Numbered from the stretch's first letter, positions 1 to 9,945 are shown. The stretch is DNA of 64,000 bases from Novosphingobium aureum (GCF_015865035.1 NZ_JADZGI010000001.1:1922001-1986000), one strand, 5' to 3'. The notes: a model not told the origin generated them from the letters alone. Program-made: numbers and translations.

Positions 1-2558
1 CTGGGCTGCAGCTCACCGCGCCTTATCTCAAGGTGCGTGGCGGGTCGGGCCTGTGGTCGCCCGATGGCCGTATCGCCTTCCGCGCCGATGGCACTTCGGA
101 GCAGTATGGTGCCCTTGCGGTGCGCGTGACCGGCACCATGACCAACCCCGACGCACGCCTGACCGCCGAGCATCCAGGCCTCGGCATCGGGCTCGCCGAC
201 GTCGATGCTCGCGTGGTCGGAGCGAAGGGCGGCTATCGCCTCAACATGACCGCCGGGACCGACTACGGCCCGCTCAAGGCCGACGTCACGCTTGGCATGG
301 CCGATCTCATGACGGTGCAGATCAACAGCGCGGACCTTTCCGGCGTGGAATTCGCAGGTCGCCTCGTGCAGACACGACAGGGGCCCTTCGCCGGGCGCCT
401 GACCGCGCAGGGCAATGGTGTTGGCGGAGTGGTCGATCTCTCCGCGCAGGACCAGTATCAGGCCGCCAAGTTCAACCTGCGCGCCAAGGACAGCGTGTTC
501 GATGGTCCGGCGCAGCTCGCGATCGGCTCGGCCATCATCGACGGGCGGGCCGTGCTCTACGATCAGCCGCTGCTCGTTGCCGATGCGCAGCTCTCTGAAA
601 CCCGTCTTGGTGCGATGGACCTTGCCGCAGGGCGCGTGCTGATCGACTACCGCGACGGCAAGGGCAAGGCCAAGGCTCTCGTCGAGGGCGTGAGCGGTGT
701 ACCGTTCCGCCTCGGCATCAACGCCGAGATGCAACCGGAACTGTGGCGTGTAGCACTGCGCGGCCGCGTGCGCGGGCAGACCGTCAAGACGCTCAGCCCG
801 GCGCGCATCGAGATCGGCAAGGACGGCAGCTACGAGCTGCTGCCCACGACAGTCAGCCTGGCTGGCGGCAAGGCGAAGATCGCAGGCACATACGGCGATG
901 GCATGAAGCTGCAAAGCCGCCTCGAAGGGCTGGATATCGCGGTCATCAATGCTTTCGTCCCCGGCATGGGCCTTGGCGGTTCGGCAAGCGGCAGCATCGA
1001 TTTTGCACAATCGAGTCCAACCGCTTTCCCGCGTGCCGATGCGCGCATGACGATTTCCAACTTCACCCGCACAAGTGCGAGCACGGTGAGCCATCCGGTC
1101 GATGTCAACTTCGTCGGCAAGCTGCTCGCCGATGGCGGCGAGGCAAGGGCGGTCATGCGCAGCCGTGGTTCGGTGATCGGGCGCATGTTCGCGAGCCTGC
1201 GTCCGCTGCCGCCGGGTGAGGGGCCATGGATGACGCGTCTCATGGATGCGCCGCTGGGCGGCGGTATCCGCTACAACGGCCCTGCCGCCACGCTGTTCTC
1301 CTTTGCGGGGCAGCCCGGGCAGACGCTCGAGGGTGCGCTCGGCCTTGCCGCCGACTTCTCCTGCAAGGTGGCCGAGCCCTGCCTCAAGGGCGTCGTCAAG
1401 GGCCGAGGGTTGGTCTACCAGAATCAGGCTTACGGCACGCGCCTGAGCGACATGACGCTCGATGGGCGCTTCGATGGCAACGGGCTCGAGCTGACCTCGC
1501 TCGAGGCGAAGGCCGGAGACGGTACCGTCAGTGCCAAGGGCCGCGTCAGCCTCGCGGCCGATCAGGGTTACCCGATGGATGTCTCGGTCAAGCTGCGCAA
1601 AGCCCAGCTGGCCAAGAGCAACGCCATCTCGGCCACGGCGACCGGCGATCTCAACTTCACCAAGAAGGCCAACGAGACGCCGCTGCTCTCTGGCGAGATC
1701 CGCCTGCCTGAAACCCGCTACCAGATCGTCTACCAGGGCGCCTCGGAAGTGCCCAAGCTCACCGGCGTACGCTTCAAACCCCGCCGCATCGCGCGGCGCG
1801 TGACGGGCGACGAGGAGGCCGAAGCGGTTGCGGGCGCGTTCTCGGACATCCGTCTCGACCTGCATCTGATTGCGCCCGAAAAGCTCTATGTCTCGGGTAT
1901 GGGCCTCGAATCCGAGTGGAGCGCGGACTTCACCATCGGCGGCACCAGCGCCGCACCGACGATGGCGGGCGAAGTCGAGCTGGTGCGCGGTACGCTGGGC
2001 TTTGCTGGTCGTTCCTTCGATCTGAGCGACGGCCTGATTTCGTTTACCGGCGGGCGCACGATCGATCCGACGGTTGCGATCACCGCGACCGACACGATCG
2101 AGGATGTGGAGGTCAGCATCGGTGTTACCGGCCGCGCCTACGATCCGCAGATCGCGTTCAGCTCGACGCCGGGCCTGCCCGAGGACGAGATCGTCTCGCG
2201 CATCCTGTTCGGCAGTTCGGTCGCCAACCTGTCCGCAATCCAGGCAGTGCAGCTGGCATCATCGCTCAACTCGCTGCGTGGCGGCGGTGGCGGTCTCAAC
2301 CCGCTTGGTAGCCTCCGCTCGGCGACAGGCGTTGATCGCCTGCGCATTCTTGGCGAGGACGAGAGCACCGGGCGCGGCACGGCGCTGGCGGCGGGCCAGT
2401 ACCTGACCGACGATATCTACGTCGAGCTGATCACCGACGCGCGCGGCTTCACCGCGACCCAGCTCGAGGTCAGCGTGACCAAGTGGCTCTCGGTCCTCAG
2501 CCAGGCCGGTGGTTCGGGCGTCAACTCGGTCAACGTGCGCATCCGGAAGGATTACTGA
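1..2558 (+). CDS. tamB: TamB family translocation/assembly module protein (5' truncated)
   Basis: The reading frame is open to the first base, so only the C-terminal ~850 residues are present. TamB is an inner-membrane-anchored periplasmic protein that works with the outer-membrane protein TamA in autotransporter insertion and phospholipid transport. What is seen is a long beta-rich protein without membrane segments, with alternating polar/hydrophobic strands. It ends in a typical TamB/DUF490 C-terminal domain containing LPEDEIVSRILFG and the final residues RIRKDY. The upstream tamA expected in this setting lies outside the window. The stop overlaps the start of the next lipoprotein gene by one base, so the two are probably co-transcribed. 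Family assignment is strong; the true start is not visible. Confidence 0.9.
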   Translation, partial: GLQLTAPYLKVRGGSGLWSPDGRIAFRADGTSEQYGALAVRVTGTMTNPDARLTAEHPGLGIGLADVDARVVGAKGGYRLNMTAGTDYGPLKADVTLGMADLMTVQINSADLSGVEFAGRLVQTRQGPFAGRLTAQGNGVGGVVDLSAQDQYQAAKFNLRAKDSVFDGPAQLAIGSAIIDGRAVLYDQPLLVADAQLSETRLGAMDLAAGRVLIDYRDGKGKAKALVEGVSGVPFRLGINAEMQPELWRVALRGRVRGQTVKTLSPARIEIGKDGSYELLPTTVSLAGGKAKIAGTYGDGMKLQSRLEGLDIAVINAFVPGMGLGGSASGSIDFAQSSPTAFPRADARMTISNFTRTSASTVSHPVDVNFVGKLLADGGEARAVMRSRGSVIGRMFASLRPLPPGEGPWMTRLMDAPLGGGIRYNGPAATLFSFAGQPGQTLEGALGLAADFSCKVAEPCLKGVVKGRGLVYQNQAYGTRLSDMTLDGRFDGNGLELTSLEAKAGDGTVSAKGRVSLAADQGYPMDVSVKLRKAQLAKSNAISATATGDLNFTKKANETPLLSGEIRLPETRYQIVYQGASEVPKLTGVRFKPRRIARRVTGDEEAEAVAGAFSDIRLDLHLIAPEKLYVSGMGLESEWSADFTIGGTSAAPTMAGEVELVRGTLGFAGRSFDLSDGLISFTGGRTIDPTVAITATDTIEDVEVSIGVTGRAYDPQIAFSSTPGLPEDEIVSRILFGSSVANLSAIQAVQLASSLNSLRGGGGGLNPLGSLRSATGVDRLRILGEDESTGRGTALAAGQYLTDDIYVELITDARGFTATQLEVSVTKWLSVLSQAGGSGVNSVNVRIRKDY

Positions 2559-2758
2559 TGCGCCCGATGGTGTCTGTGGCACTGGTCCTGTCGCTTCTCG
2601 TGCTGGCGGGTTGCCAGCGCGAGAAGGACTTCGATGAACGCTATTCCGACGCGCAGGCACGCATGACTGCAATGGCCCGTGACATCGACGCGCGGGTGGC
2701 GTCGACCGGCGTGCCGGAAGGCGGGGCGCAGGAGGATGATACGACGGCATCGGACTGA
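2558..2758 (+). CDS. small putative lipoprotein
   Basis: This 66-residue protein starts at the ATG that shares its A with the tamB stop (TGATG), so translation is likely coupled. The N-terminus is a lipoprotein signal: a short hydrophobic stretch and lipobox LVLAGC with Cys19 as the predicted lipidated residue. The mature part is only ~47 residues, charged and acidic at its C-terminus (EDDTTASD), with no recognisable domain. Position behind tamB suggests an envelope role, but that is inference only. A longer in-frame start at 2483 lies inside tamB and is unlikely. Confidence 0.7.
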   Translation: MRPMVSVALVLSLLVLAGCQREKDFDERYSDAQARMTAMARDIDARVASTGVPEGGAQEDDTTASD

Positions 2759-2909
2759 CCGGTTGCCGTCATGTCACACAGGTAAAGATCCCCTCGGTTA
2801 AATCCGGGTTTACCCTTCGCCTATAGGGTCGGCAGGGTTAGACTTCGGGTACGATACGAACGCCCGAGTCCTTCGGGTTCGGTGCAGTTCGAGGCGGGAT
2901 CATACAGCG

Positions 2910-3251
2910 ATGAATTATAGCGAGGAATGCGACCGTCTGGCACGCCGCCGCGAGGTGCTGCTACATGCGCGCTGCCGCAAGAGCGCCTGGAAGGTGTTCG
3001 ATGTCGAACTGGGCGACCTCAGCGCGGGCGGATGCTGCATAGTGGGCAGTACCGAGGCGCTCTGTCCGGGAGACGAGCTCTCGCTGCGCTTTGCCCATCT
3101 CAAGCCGGTCGCGGCGACGGTGCGCTGGGTGCGTGCACAGCGCGTCGGTATCGAGTTCCGCGCAGCACTGAGCAACCGTGTCATCGACGAGCTTGCGCAG
3201 GTCTACGGCATTCCGCTTCTGGCCGCCTGGCAACAGCGCGCAATCGCCTGA
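2910..3251 (+). CDS. PilZ domain protein
   Basis: This 113-residue single-domain protein is cytoplasmic and has no signal peptide. PilZ domains bind cyclic di-GMP and control motility, exopolysaccharide or cell-surface functions. The two binding motifs are recognisable: an arginine cluster RRRE near residues 12-15 and DLSAGG (the [D/N]xSxxG motif) at 36-41, followed by the beta-barrel ending in VGIEFR. The arginine motif is not a perfect RxxxR, so ligand binding is likely but not certain. It follows a 150-bp gap after the lipoprotein gene, with CTATAG near 2822 as a possible -10. A second PilZ gene is at 34901-35239. Confidence 0.85.
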   Translation: MNYSEECDRLARRREVLLHARCRKSAWKVFDVELGDLSAGGCCIVGSTEALCPGDELSLRFAHLKPVAATVRWVRAQRVGIEFRAALSNRVIDELAQVYGIPLLAAWQQRAIA

Positions 3252-3316
3252 CGAGCAGCGCGCGGGAAACGCCGTGGAGCGCCAGCGCGTTGGTATCGTG
3301 ATGTCGGAAAAAGGGG

Positions 3317-3392
<76 letters not shown>

Positions 3393-3432
3393 CCACGAGA
3401 GGGCCATCCCTGAAGGATGGTTGGTAAGAAGG

Positions 3433-3508
<76 letters not shown>

Positions 3509-3548
3509 CCACTGGGGTGCACCCTAAAGGATGCCTGGTAAGGAAGGC

Positions 3549-3624
<76 letters not shown>

Positions 3625-3736
3625 ACTTTTGCCTTCCCAACCGCCTTGTCGAGAGCCATGTGGCCCGGCCGATTCGGCGGCGGAGAGGCTCCTATAACGT
3701 GTCAATTTCGGATGGAAAGGGGGAACTTCGAAAAAA

Positions 3737-4861
3737 TCACTTGTAGCTTGCCGGACGGCGGTTCCAGCGGTTCACCGCGAGCAGCATGCCGATGCAGATC
3801 ATGTTGGTCAGCATCGAGGTTCCGCCATGGCTCATGAAGGGCAATGGGATGCCGACAACGGGCGCGAGGCCCATGACCATCATCAGGTTGATCGCCACGT
3901 AGAAGAAGATCGTGGTCGTCATGCCTGCGGCCAGCAGGCTCGAGAAGCGGTCGGGGGCCTTCGTCGCCACGCGCATGCCCCAGCCCAGAACGATGGCGAA
4001 TACGAGCAGGACGAAGTAGCCGCCGATCATGCCCCATTCCTCGGCCATGGTGGCAAAGACGAAGTCGGTGTGCGCCTCGGGCAGGTACTGCAGATGGCTT
4101 TGCGAACCATTGCCGAAGCCCTTGCCGAAGATACCGCCCGAGCCGATCGCGATCTTCGACTGGATGATGTGGTAGCCGCTGCCCTGCGGGTCGGCCTCGG
4201 GGTCCAGCAGGGTCAGGATGCGCTTGCGCTGGTAGTCGTGGAGCACGAAGAAGTATGCGGCCGGGATCGCGGCGAGCGCGGGTACGCTCGCGCCCACGAA
4301 CCAGCTGATCGGCAGGCCTGCAAGGAACATGAGCACCACGCCGCCAAAGCAGATGGCGAGCGCTGTTCCGAGGTCCGGCTGGATCAGCACCAGCATGGCA
4401 GGCGCGCCGATCAGCATGCTAGCGGGAACTAGACCCCGCCAGCTGCGCGTCATGGGTGCAGGCAAAGTCTCGTAGAAGCGCGCGAGGACCAGCACTATGG
4501 CCGGTTTCATGAGCTCGGATGGCTGTAGCGTGATGAAACCGAGGTCGAGCCAGCGCTGACTGCCACTGCCCACGCCCACGCCGACTGCGCCGACCAGTTC
4601 GACGAGGACGAGCAGCAACAGCGTCGCCCCGTAGGTCGGATAGGCCATGAGCCGGAAGAAGTTCCGGCTGAAGCGCGAGATCACGAAGGCCATGACGAGA
4701 AAAAGGCCGAAGCGGACGACGTGGCTCAGCGCATAGGGATGCAGACTGCCGCCAGCAGCGGAATAGAGTACCGCGCCGCCGAGCATCACGAGGCCGAAAA
4801 GCGGGATAAGCATCGACCAAGGTTGGCGAGCGATGAAGTCTGGGACGATCGTGCGGTTCAC
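3737..4861 (-). CDS. rodA: peptidoglycan glycosyltransferase RodA
   Basis: RodA is a SEDS-family inner-membrane enzyme that polymerises lipid II into glycan strands for cell elongation, in complex with PBP2. The 374-residue protein has about ten hydrophobic segments. SEDS hallmarks include GSGSQRWLDLG near residue 100, followed by QPSELMK, then IQPDLGTA, and FMSHGGTSML near the C-terminus. The start codon is GTG and overlaps the mrdA stop in a GTGA arrangement, so translation is probably coupled. It is the last gene of the mreB-mreC-mreD-mrdA-rodA unit. Length and motifs are normal for the family. Confidence 0.97.
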   Translation of the reverse strand: MNRTIVPDFIARQPWSMLIPLFGLVMLGGAVLYSAAGGSLHPYALSHVVRFGLFLVMAFVISRFSRNFFRLMAYPTYGATLLLLVLVELVGAVGVGVGSGSQRWLDLGFITLQPSELMKPAIVLVLARFYETLPAPMTRSWRGLVPASMLIGAPAMLVLIQPDLGTALAICFGGVVLMFLAGLPISWFVGASVPALAAIPAAYFFVLHDYQRKRILTLLDPEADPQGSGYHIIQSKIAIGSGGIFGKGFGNGSQSHLQYLPEAHTDFVFATMAEEWGMIGGYFVLLVFAIVLGWGMRVATKAPDRFSSLLAAGMTTTIFFYVAINLMMVMGLAPVVGIPLPFMSHGGTSMLTNMICIGMLLAVNRWNRRPASYK

Positions 4862-6978
4862 TGCCCGGTGCCTCCGGTATCACTGCCGCTCGTACCGCTG
4901 TTCGCGGAACCGGAGGATGGCTGCGCTGCGGGCGTGGCACTCGCCGATGGTGTCGCGATGGGTTCGGGGCGCGGGGCCTGTGCCTCGTTCTGCAGCTGCT
5001 GGCTCTGGCCCTGGGTATTCTGCGCCTCGCGCACCGCGCGGGCCTCCGCTTCACCCGAGACCTTGGGAGCGCTGACGCCGTACTGAGTGACGTAGGAGGC
5101 ATAGCGCGCCTGCGCGCGTTCCTGCGCCGTCCCGCCCCATTGGGTCTCGTATTCCTCGAGTACTTCCATCGCCTTCTGCTTGTCGAACAGGTAGGTCATG
5201 ACGTCGCGCGCGATCGGGTAGGCCGCGCCCGAGCCGCCGCCATGTTCGATCGCGACCGCAACGGCATAGCGTGGCTTGTCGAACGGTGCGAAGCAGATGA
5301 AGTGCCCGTGGTCGCGGTACTTGAAGGGGCCGGTCTTGCCGTTCGACACGCTCAGGCTGACGACCTGTGCGGTACCCGTCTTGCCCGCGAGCAGGATGTC
5401 CTTCATCGGCAGCGCCGCGCGGTGCGCGGTGCCCGGGCCGTTGACCACGTCGGACATGGCCTTGTGAACGTAGTCGAGGTGGTCCTGCGGAATGCCCAGC
5501 CACTCGGCGTTCTGCGGTTTGCCCGTATGAAGCAGGCGGGGCATGAGATTGCGCCCGCTGGCGATGCGCGAGGCCATGACTGCCTGCTGCAGCGGGTTCA
5601 CGAGGAAGTAGCCCTGTCCGATGGTGGCGTTGACCGAATCGAAGGTCTGCCATTCGCGGCCATACTTCTTGAGCTTCCACGCCGGGTCCGGGACGGTGCC
5701 GTAGGACTGGCCGACGACGGGCAGGTCGAATTCCTGTCCGAGGCCGAGCTTGCGCGCCATGGCCGAGATGACGTCCATGCCCATGCGCTGGACCATCGCG
5801 TAGAAGTACACGTCGCAGCTCTGGTAGATGCCCTTGGCCATGTTGACCTGACCATGACCGCGCCGGTTCCAGCAGTGAAACACGCGGTTGCCGACACGCA
5901 GGCCGCCACCGCAAAAGACGCTTTCCTCGGGATCGAGCCCGGCTTCGCGAAACGCGAGGCTGACAAGTGGCTTGACCGTCGATCCGGGCGGGTAGAGTCC
6001 GCGCAGGACCTTGTTGCGCAAGGGGATGTGGTCGTCGTCCGACAGCATCTTCCATTCGAGGCGGCCGATGCCGTCGGAGAAGCTGTTGGGATCGAAGCTG
6101 GGCATCGAGGCCATGGCGAGCACGTCGCCGTTATGACAGTCGATCGCGACGACCGACCCAGACTCGGTGCCGATGCGCCTTGCGGCATAGGCCTGCAATC
6201 CGGCGTCGATGGTGAGCTTGACCGTCTCGCCCGGAATGTCCTCGCGTGTCTCGAGATCGCGCACGATCCGGCCCGAGGCGGTGACCTCGACACGCCGGGC
6301 ACCGGGTGTTCCGCGCAGTTCCTGCTCGAAAATCTTCTCGAAGCCGTCCTTGCCGACCTTGTAGCCGGGGGTGAGGAGCAGCGGGTCGCGGTCCTTCTCG
6401 TACTCTTCTGCCGACGCCGCGCCGACGTAGCCGATGAGGTGGCCCACGCTCACTCCGTCGGGATAGAAGCGCGAATAGCCGCGCTGGGTGACGACGCCGG
6501 GCAGTTCGGGCAGGCGCACGCTGACCGCGGAAAAGCGGTCGAGGTCGAGGCCGCTGGCAACTTCGACCGGGGCAAAGCCACGTGCGTTCTCGAGCTTGTC
6601 CTGCAGATCCTGCAGCGCGATGGGAGTGAAGTCGAGCAATGCGCCGAGAGTGCGCACGGTCGCGTCCTTGTCCTGCATCCGGTCGGGAATGATGTCGACG
6701 CGGAAGTCGGCGCGGTTGGATGCGATCGGAATGCCGGTGCGGTCGAGAATCCAGCCGCGACGCGGCGGGATCAGCGACAGGTTGACGCGGTTGCTCTCGG
6801 CTTCGAGCTTGTACTTCTCGTTCTCGAAGATCGCGAGATAGGCCATGCGTCCTGCGAGCAGGCAGCCGATGCCACCCTGGACCGAGCCGAGCACGACGGA
6901 CCTTCGGTCGAAACTGTTGCGCAGTATTCCGGCCGACATGTGGCGCTGGGGACGCGCGCGCCGAAAGCGGAACTTCAT
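4858..6978 (-). CDS. mrdA: penicillin-binding protein 2 (transpeptidase for cell elongation)
   Basis: PBP2 crosslinks peptidoglycan during lateral growth and partners RodA. The 706-residue protein has one N-terminal membrane anchor near residues 28-50. A pedestal domain follows (IPPRRGWILDRTG near residue 75), then the transpeptidase domain with catalytic STVK near residue 332, SCD near 387 and KTGTAQ near 530. The C-terminal ~50 residues are low-complexity, rich in Pro, Ala, Ser and Gly, and probably disordered. I chose the ATG at 6978 because it overlaps the mreD stop by 4 bp. The frame stays open upstream to 7551 only as a shadow of mreD. Confidence 0.97.
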   Translation of the reverse strand: MKFRFRRARPQRHMSAGILRNSFDRRSVVLGSVQGGIGCLLAGRMAYLAIFENEKYKLEAESNRVNLSLIPPRRGWILDRTGIPIASNRADFRVDIIPDRMQDKDATVRTLGALLDFTPIALQDLQDKLENARGFAPVEVASGLDLDRFSAVSVRLPELPGVVTQRGYSRFYPDGVSVGHLIGYVGAASAEEYEKDRDPLLLTPGYKVGKDGFEKIFEQELRGTPGARRVEVTASGRIVRDLETREDIPGETVKLTIDAGLQAYAARRIGTESGSVVAIDCHNGDVLAMASMPSFDPNSFSDGIGRLEWKMLSDDDHIPLRNKVLRGLYPPGSTVKPLVSLAFREAGLDPEESVFCGGGLRVGNRVFHCWNRRGHGQVNMAKGIYQSCDVYFYAMVQRMGMDVISAMARKLGLGQEFDLPVVGQSYGTVPDPAWKLKKYGREWQTFDSVNATIGQGYFLVNPLQQAVMASRIASGRNLMPRLLHTGKPQNAEWLGIPQDHLDYVHKAMSDVVNGPGTAHRAALPMKDILLAGKTGTAQVVSLSVSNGKTGPFKYRDHGHFICFAPFDKPRYAVAVAIEHGGGSGAAYPIARDVMTYLFDKQKAMEVLEEYETQWGGTAQERAQARYASYVTQYGVSAPKVSGEAEARAVREAQNTQGQSQQLQNEAQAPRPEPIATPSASATPAAQPSSGSANSGTSGSDTGGTGQ

Positions 6979-7526
6979 CGCAGGGCCTTGAAGGGGGTCA
7001 GGCGCAGGCGGTCGAGCATGGCAACGAGACGGCCTACGAGGGGGAAGGCGAAGATGGAGAGCACGAGCTGGGGTACGATCACATGCAAGGGGGCAAAGGC
7101 ACCTGCAAGATTGGCAAGCAGGCATGAACCCAGAATATAGGCGATCACGAGCCCCATCGCCAGCAGCCACTCGGTCGCGAAATTGCGCCAGGGGAGACGT
7201 TCCTCGACGAGATCGATCGCAATCGCGGCGAGCGACCACAGGAAGATCGCCGAACCGAAAGGCTGGCCCGAGTACAGATCGTCGACGAGGCCGAGCGGCA
7301 TGCCCGCCCAGATCGGGATCAGACCGGGACGCATCTGGCGCCAGGCAAGGTAGGCGAGGAAGCCGAAGGGCGGCAGGATCGGGGCCGAGGCGATCATCAG
7401 CCAGCCCGGCACGATCGAGGCGAGCGCAATCGAAAGCCACGGCAGCCCACGCGCGATCAGCGGCGAGGGTACGCGGTTGATGCGCTGGCGCGGTGCGTCG
7501 AGGTCGCCGGAGAGACTGCGGGGCAT
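6975..7526 (-). CDS. mreD: rod shape-determining protein MreD
   Basis: MreD is a small polytopic inner-membrane protein of the elongasome that connects MreC to the PBP2/RodA enzymes. This one has 183 residues and about five hydrophobic segments. The conserved central region reads GLVDDLYSGQPFGS, as in the family. The start base at 7526 is shared with the mreC stop, and the end overlaps mrdA by 4 bp. Assignment rests on sequence pattern plus the invariant operon position. Confidence 0.92.
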   Translation of the reverse strand: MPRSLSGDLDAPRQRINRVPSPLIARGLPWLSIALASIVPGWLMIASAPILPPFGFLAYLAWRQMRPGLIPIWAGMPLGLVDDLYSGQPFGSAIFLWSLAAIAIDLVEERLPWRNFATEWLLAMGLVIAYILGSCLLANLAGAFAPLHVIVPQLVLSIFAFPLVGRLVAMLDRLRLTPFKALR

Positions 7527-8425
7527 CAGGCGCCCGCTTCCGCGGCCTCATCCGAGGCGGACTGGTCGGGGAGGGGCTTCTCGGGCGGTGCCCAGGCCCT
7601 TTCGACCAGCACGTAGTCGGTATCGGCCGGGTTGCTCAGCACGCGACCGATTGCGCCGTCGCGCACGATCTTCGTCAGCACCGCCATGGGCGTGCCGGGA
7701 CGATAGAGACCGCCCGAACCCGAACTCACGATGACGTCGCCCTTGCGCAGCGGGTTGATGCCAAGGTTCACGAGGCGGATGCGCAAGGTCCCGTCGCCCA
7801 CGCCCTGCGCGAAGCCGGCAACGCCGTCTTTCGCGCGGCGCACGGGCACGAGGCTCTCGGTATCGGTGATCAGCAGGACGCGCGAGCTTGAACGTCCGAC
7901 TTCGAGGACGCGCCCAACCAGGCCGAGCGGCGAGCGCACCGGCATGCCCTTCTCGAGGCCGCGGTCGCGCCCTGCACCAATGGTGGCGAAGCGCCGCGTG
8001 CTGGTGGGGGTCGAGCCGACGAGCGGGGTAACCGCGACGACGTCGTCCGACTTGCGCACGATGCCGAGCATCTTCTTGAGCCGCTTGTTCTCGGCCTCCG
8101 TCGCGCGTGCCTCGACAAGACGCGACTTGGCCTCGGCCAGTTCGCGCTCGAGTTGCGCGTGCTGGCTGCCGAATTTGAAGAAACCCTCGATTGTCCCGAG
8201 CGTATCGCGTCCGAAACTCCTGCTCTCCGCGCTGACCTGCGCAGCGGGCTCGGTTGCATCGCTGGCCAGGTTGCGCAGGCCAGAGAAGGCCTTGGGACTG
8301 ACCAGCGAAATGACGATGAGCACGAGCCCGGCCACCACGCCGACGACGCCGGCGGTGAAGCTCAGGAAGTTCGAATATTGCGCCCTGCGGGAAAAGCCGG
8401 AGCGCCTGTTTGTGGGCGGCGCCAT
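7526..8425 (-). CDS. mreC: rod shape-determining protein MreC
   Basis: MreC is a bitopic protein whose periplasmic part activates PBP2. The chosen start (MAPPTNRR, at 8425) gives 299 residues; a longer start at 8485 would add 20 residues with no hydrophobic content. Features in order are a basic N-terminus, a transmembrane helix near residues 25-45, a coiled coil containing LERELAEAKSRL and ENKRLKKML, and then the twin beta-barrel MreC domain with LVGRVLEVG and VSSGSGGLYRPGTPM. The acidic tail after the barrel is probably unstructured. It lies 109 bp downstream of mreB. Confidence 0.94.
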   Translation of the reverse strand: MAPPTNRRSGFSRRAQYSNFLSFTAGVVGVVAGLVLIVISLVSPKAFSGLRNLASDATEPAAQVSAESRSFGRDTLGTIEGFFKFGSQHAQLERELAEAKSRLVEARATEAENKRLKKMLGIVRKSDDVVAVTPLVGSTPTSTRRFATIGAGRDRGLEKGMPVRSPLGLVGRVLEVGRSSSRVLLITDTESLVPVRRAKDGVAGFAQGVGDGTLRIRLVNLGINPLRKGDVIVSSGSGGLYRPGTPMAVLTKIVRDGAIGRVLSNPADTDYVLVERAWAPPEKPLPDQSASDEAAEAGA

Positions 8426-8534
8426 GCGCCATGCACTCCATTCCTGGGCGGCATCCGAACCTGTCGGAGTGAGCCGCCCTTGCATTCAGTCACCGCAGGC
8501 CTGCGCGCTCGCGCCGGCCTGCGGGGGCGACAGA

Positions 8535-9581
8535 TCAGGCGGACATCAGGACGCCGCGGTAGATCGGGTCTTCCATGGCGCGGCCGGTGCCCAGCGCGAC
8601 GCATGAGAGCGGGTCTTCGGCCACGCTGACGGGCAGGCCGGTTTCCTCGCGCAGGTAATCGTCGAGGCCCTGAATGAGAGCGCCGCCGCCGGTGAGCACG
8701 ATGCCCTGGTCGACGATGTCGGCGGCCAGTTCGGGGGCGGTGTTCTCGAGCGCGATGCGCACACCCTCGATGATCGCGCCGATCGGTTCGGCCAGCGCCT
8801 CTGCGACGTTGGCCTGGTTGATCGAGATTTCCTTGGGCACGCCGTTGACGAGGTCGCGGCCCTTGATGTGGATGACCTCGCCGATGCCGTCCTCGGGCAT
8901 GACGGCGATGCCGTAATCCTTCTTGATACGCTCCGCCGTGGCGTCGCCGATCAGCAGGTTATGGTGGCGACGCACGTAGGAAACGATCGCCTCGTCCATC
9001 TTGTCGCCGCCCACGCGCACCGAGGTGGTGTAGGCGAGACCGCGCAGCGAGAGCACGGCAACCTCGGTGGTGCCGCCGCCGATGTCGACGACCATCGAGC
9101 CGACCGGCTCGGTGACCGGCATGTCGGCGCCGATCGCGGCGGCCATCGGCTCGAGGATCAGATAGACCTGGCTGGCACCGGCGTTGCTGGCCGCATCGCG
9201 GATCGCGCGGCGTTCGACCGAGGTCGAGCCCGAGGGCACGCAGATCACGATCTCGGGATAGCGGAACAGGTTCTTCTTGCCATGCACCTTGCGGATGAAG
9301 TGCTTGATCATCTCTTCCGCGATCTCGATGTCGGCGATCACGCCGTCACGCAGCGGGCGGATGGCCTCGATGTTGTCGGGCGTCTTGCCCATCATCATCT
9401 TGGCGTCGTCGCCCACGGCCTTGACCTTCTTGACGCCGTTCATCGTCTCGATCGCGACGACGGAGGGCTCGTTGAGCACGATTCCGCGGTCCTGGACATA
9501 GACGAGAGTGTTGGCTGTCCCGAGGTCGATCGCCATGTTCTGGGAGCCGAGTTTGAAGAATCGCGAGAAGGGGCCGGCCAT
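8535..9581 (-). CDS. mreB: rod shape-determining protein MreB
   Basis: MreB is a bacterial actin that polymerises on the inner membrane and guides the elongation machinery. The 348-residue protein has the actin-fold nucleotide motifs: IDLGTANT (phosphate 1) near residues 18-25, VDIGGGTTE (phosphate 2) near 165 and VLTGGGAL near 295. The N-terminus MAGPFSRFFKLGSQN is the short amphipathic leader seen in alphaproteobacterial MreB. There is no clear Shine-Dalgarno: the bases just before the ATG read GGATTATAG. It is the first gene of the minus-strand rod-shape operon, divergent from mutL. Confidence 0.98.
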   Translation of the reverse strand: MAGPFSRFFKLGSQNMAIDLGTANTLVYVQDRGIVLNEPSVVAIETMNGVKKVKAVGDDAKMMMGKTPDNIEAIRPLRDGVIADIEIAEEMIKHFIRKVHGKKNLFRYPEIVICVPSGSTSVERRAIRDAASNAGASQVYLILEPMAAAIGADMPVTEPVGSMVVDIGGGTTEVAVLSLRGLAYTTSVRVGGDKMDEAIVSYVRRHHNLLIGDATAERIKKDYGIAVMPEDGIGEVIHIKGRDLVNGVPKEISINQANVAEALAEPIGAIIEGVRIALENTAPELAADIVDQGIVLTGGGALIQGLDDYLREETGLPVSVAEDPLSCVALGTGRAMEDPIYRGVLMSA

Positions 9582-9945
9582 CTATAATCCGTATAATTTC
9601 CAGTGCTTGCGGCAGAATCAGCACACAAGGCAACAAGATGATTGCATGGAGGTAGACCCCTTAACCCATCGATTCGCGAAAGGCCAAAATTTTGTGGCGA
9701 TTTCCGGTGGGTTTCGACAGGTTTCCGTCTCGAATGCGACGCGTTTCGTCGCGCGAGCGCTCGGACGATGTCTTGATCGGGCATTCGCGCTTCGATCGCG
9801 ACCGTTGACGAGCGTTCCCGAGGGCTTCCGATGAGGCGAGCCGCAAGCTAAGACCAAGCTCCTGTCGTACCCGATGGCGCTCGCACGCCCGGGGCAGCGC
9901 GAGCCGGTAGCTCGCTTCCAGACAAGTCCGATGCCGAGACCGCCC
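9582..9945. other. 364-bp intergenic region between divergent mreB and mutL
   Basis: This stretch has no convincing gene and must carry the divergent mreB and mutL promoters. Two TATAAT hexamers (9583-9588 and 9592-9597 on the plus strand; ATTATA-CGG-ATTATA on the minus strand) sit directly against the mreB start. I see no matching -35 at normal spacing for either direction. The part from about 9660 to 9870 is less GC-rich than the genes and shows no strong hairpin. Open frames crossing it have no codon pattern or family resemblance. Confidence 0.5.

Noticed and set aside
5140..7140. 666-codon plus-strand frame opposite mrdA
   Set aside because: Antisense to an intact PBP2 gene.
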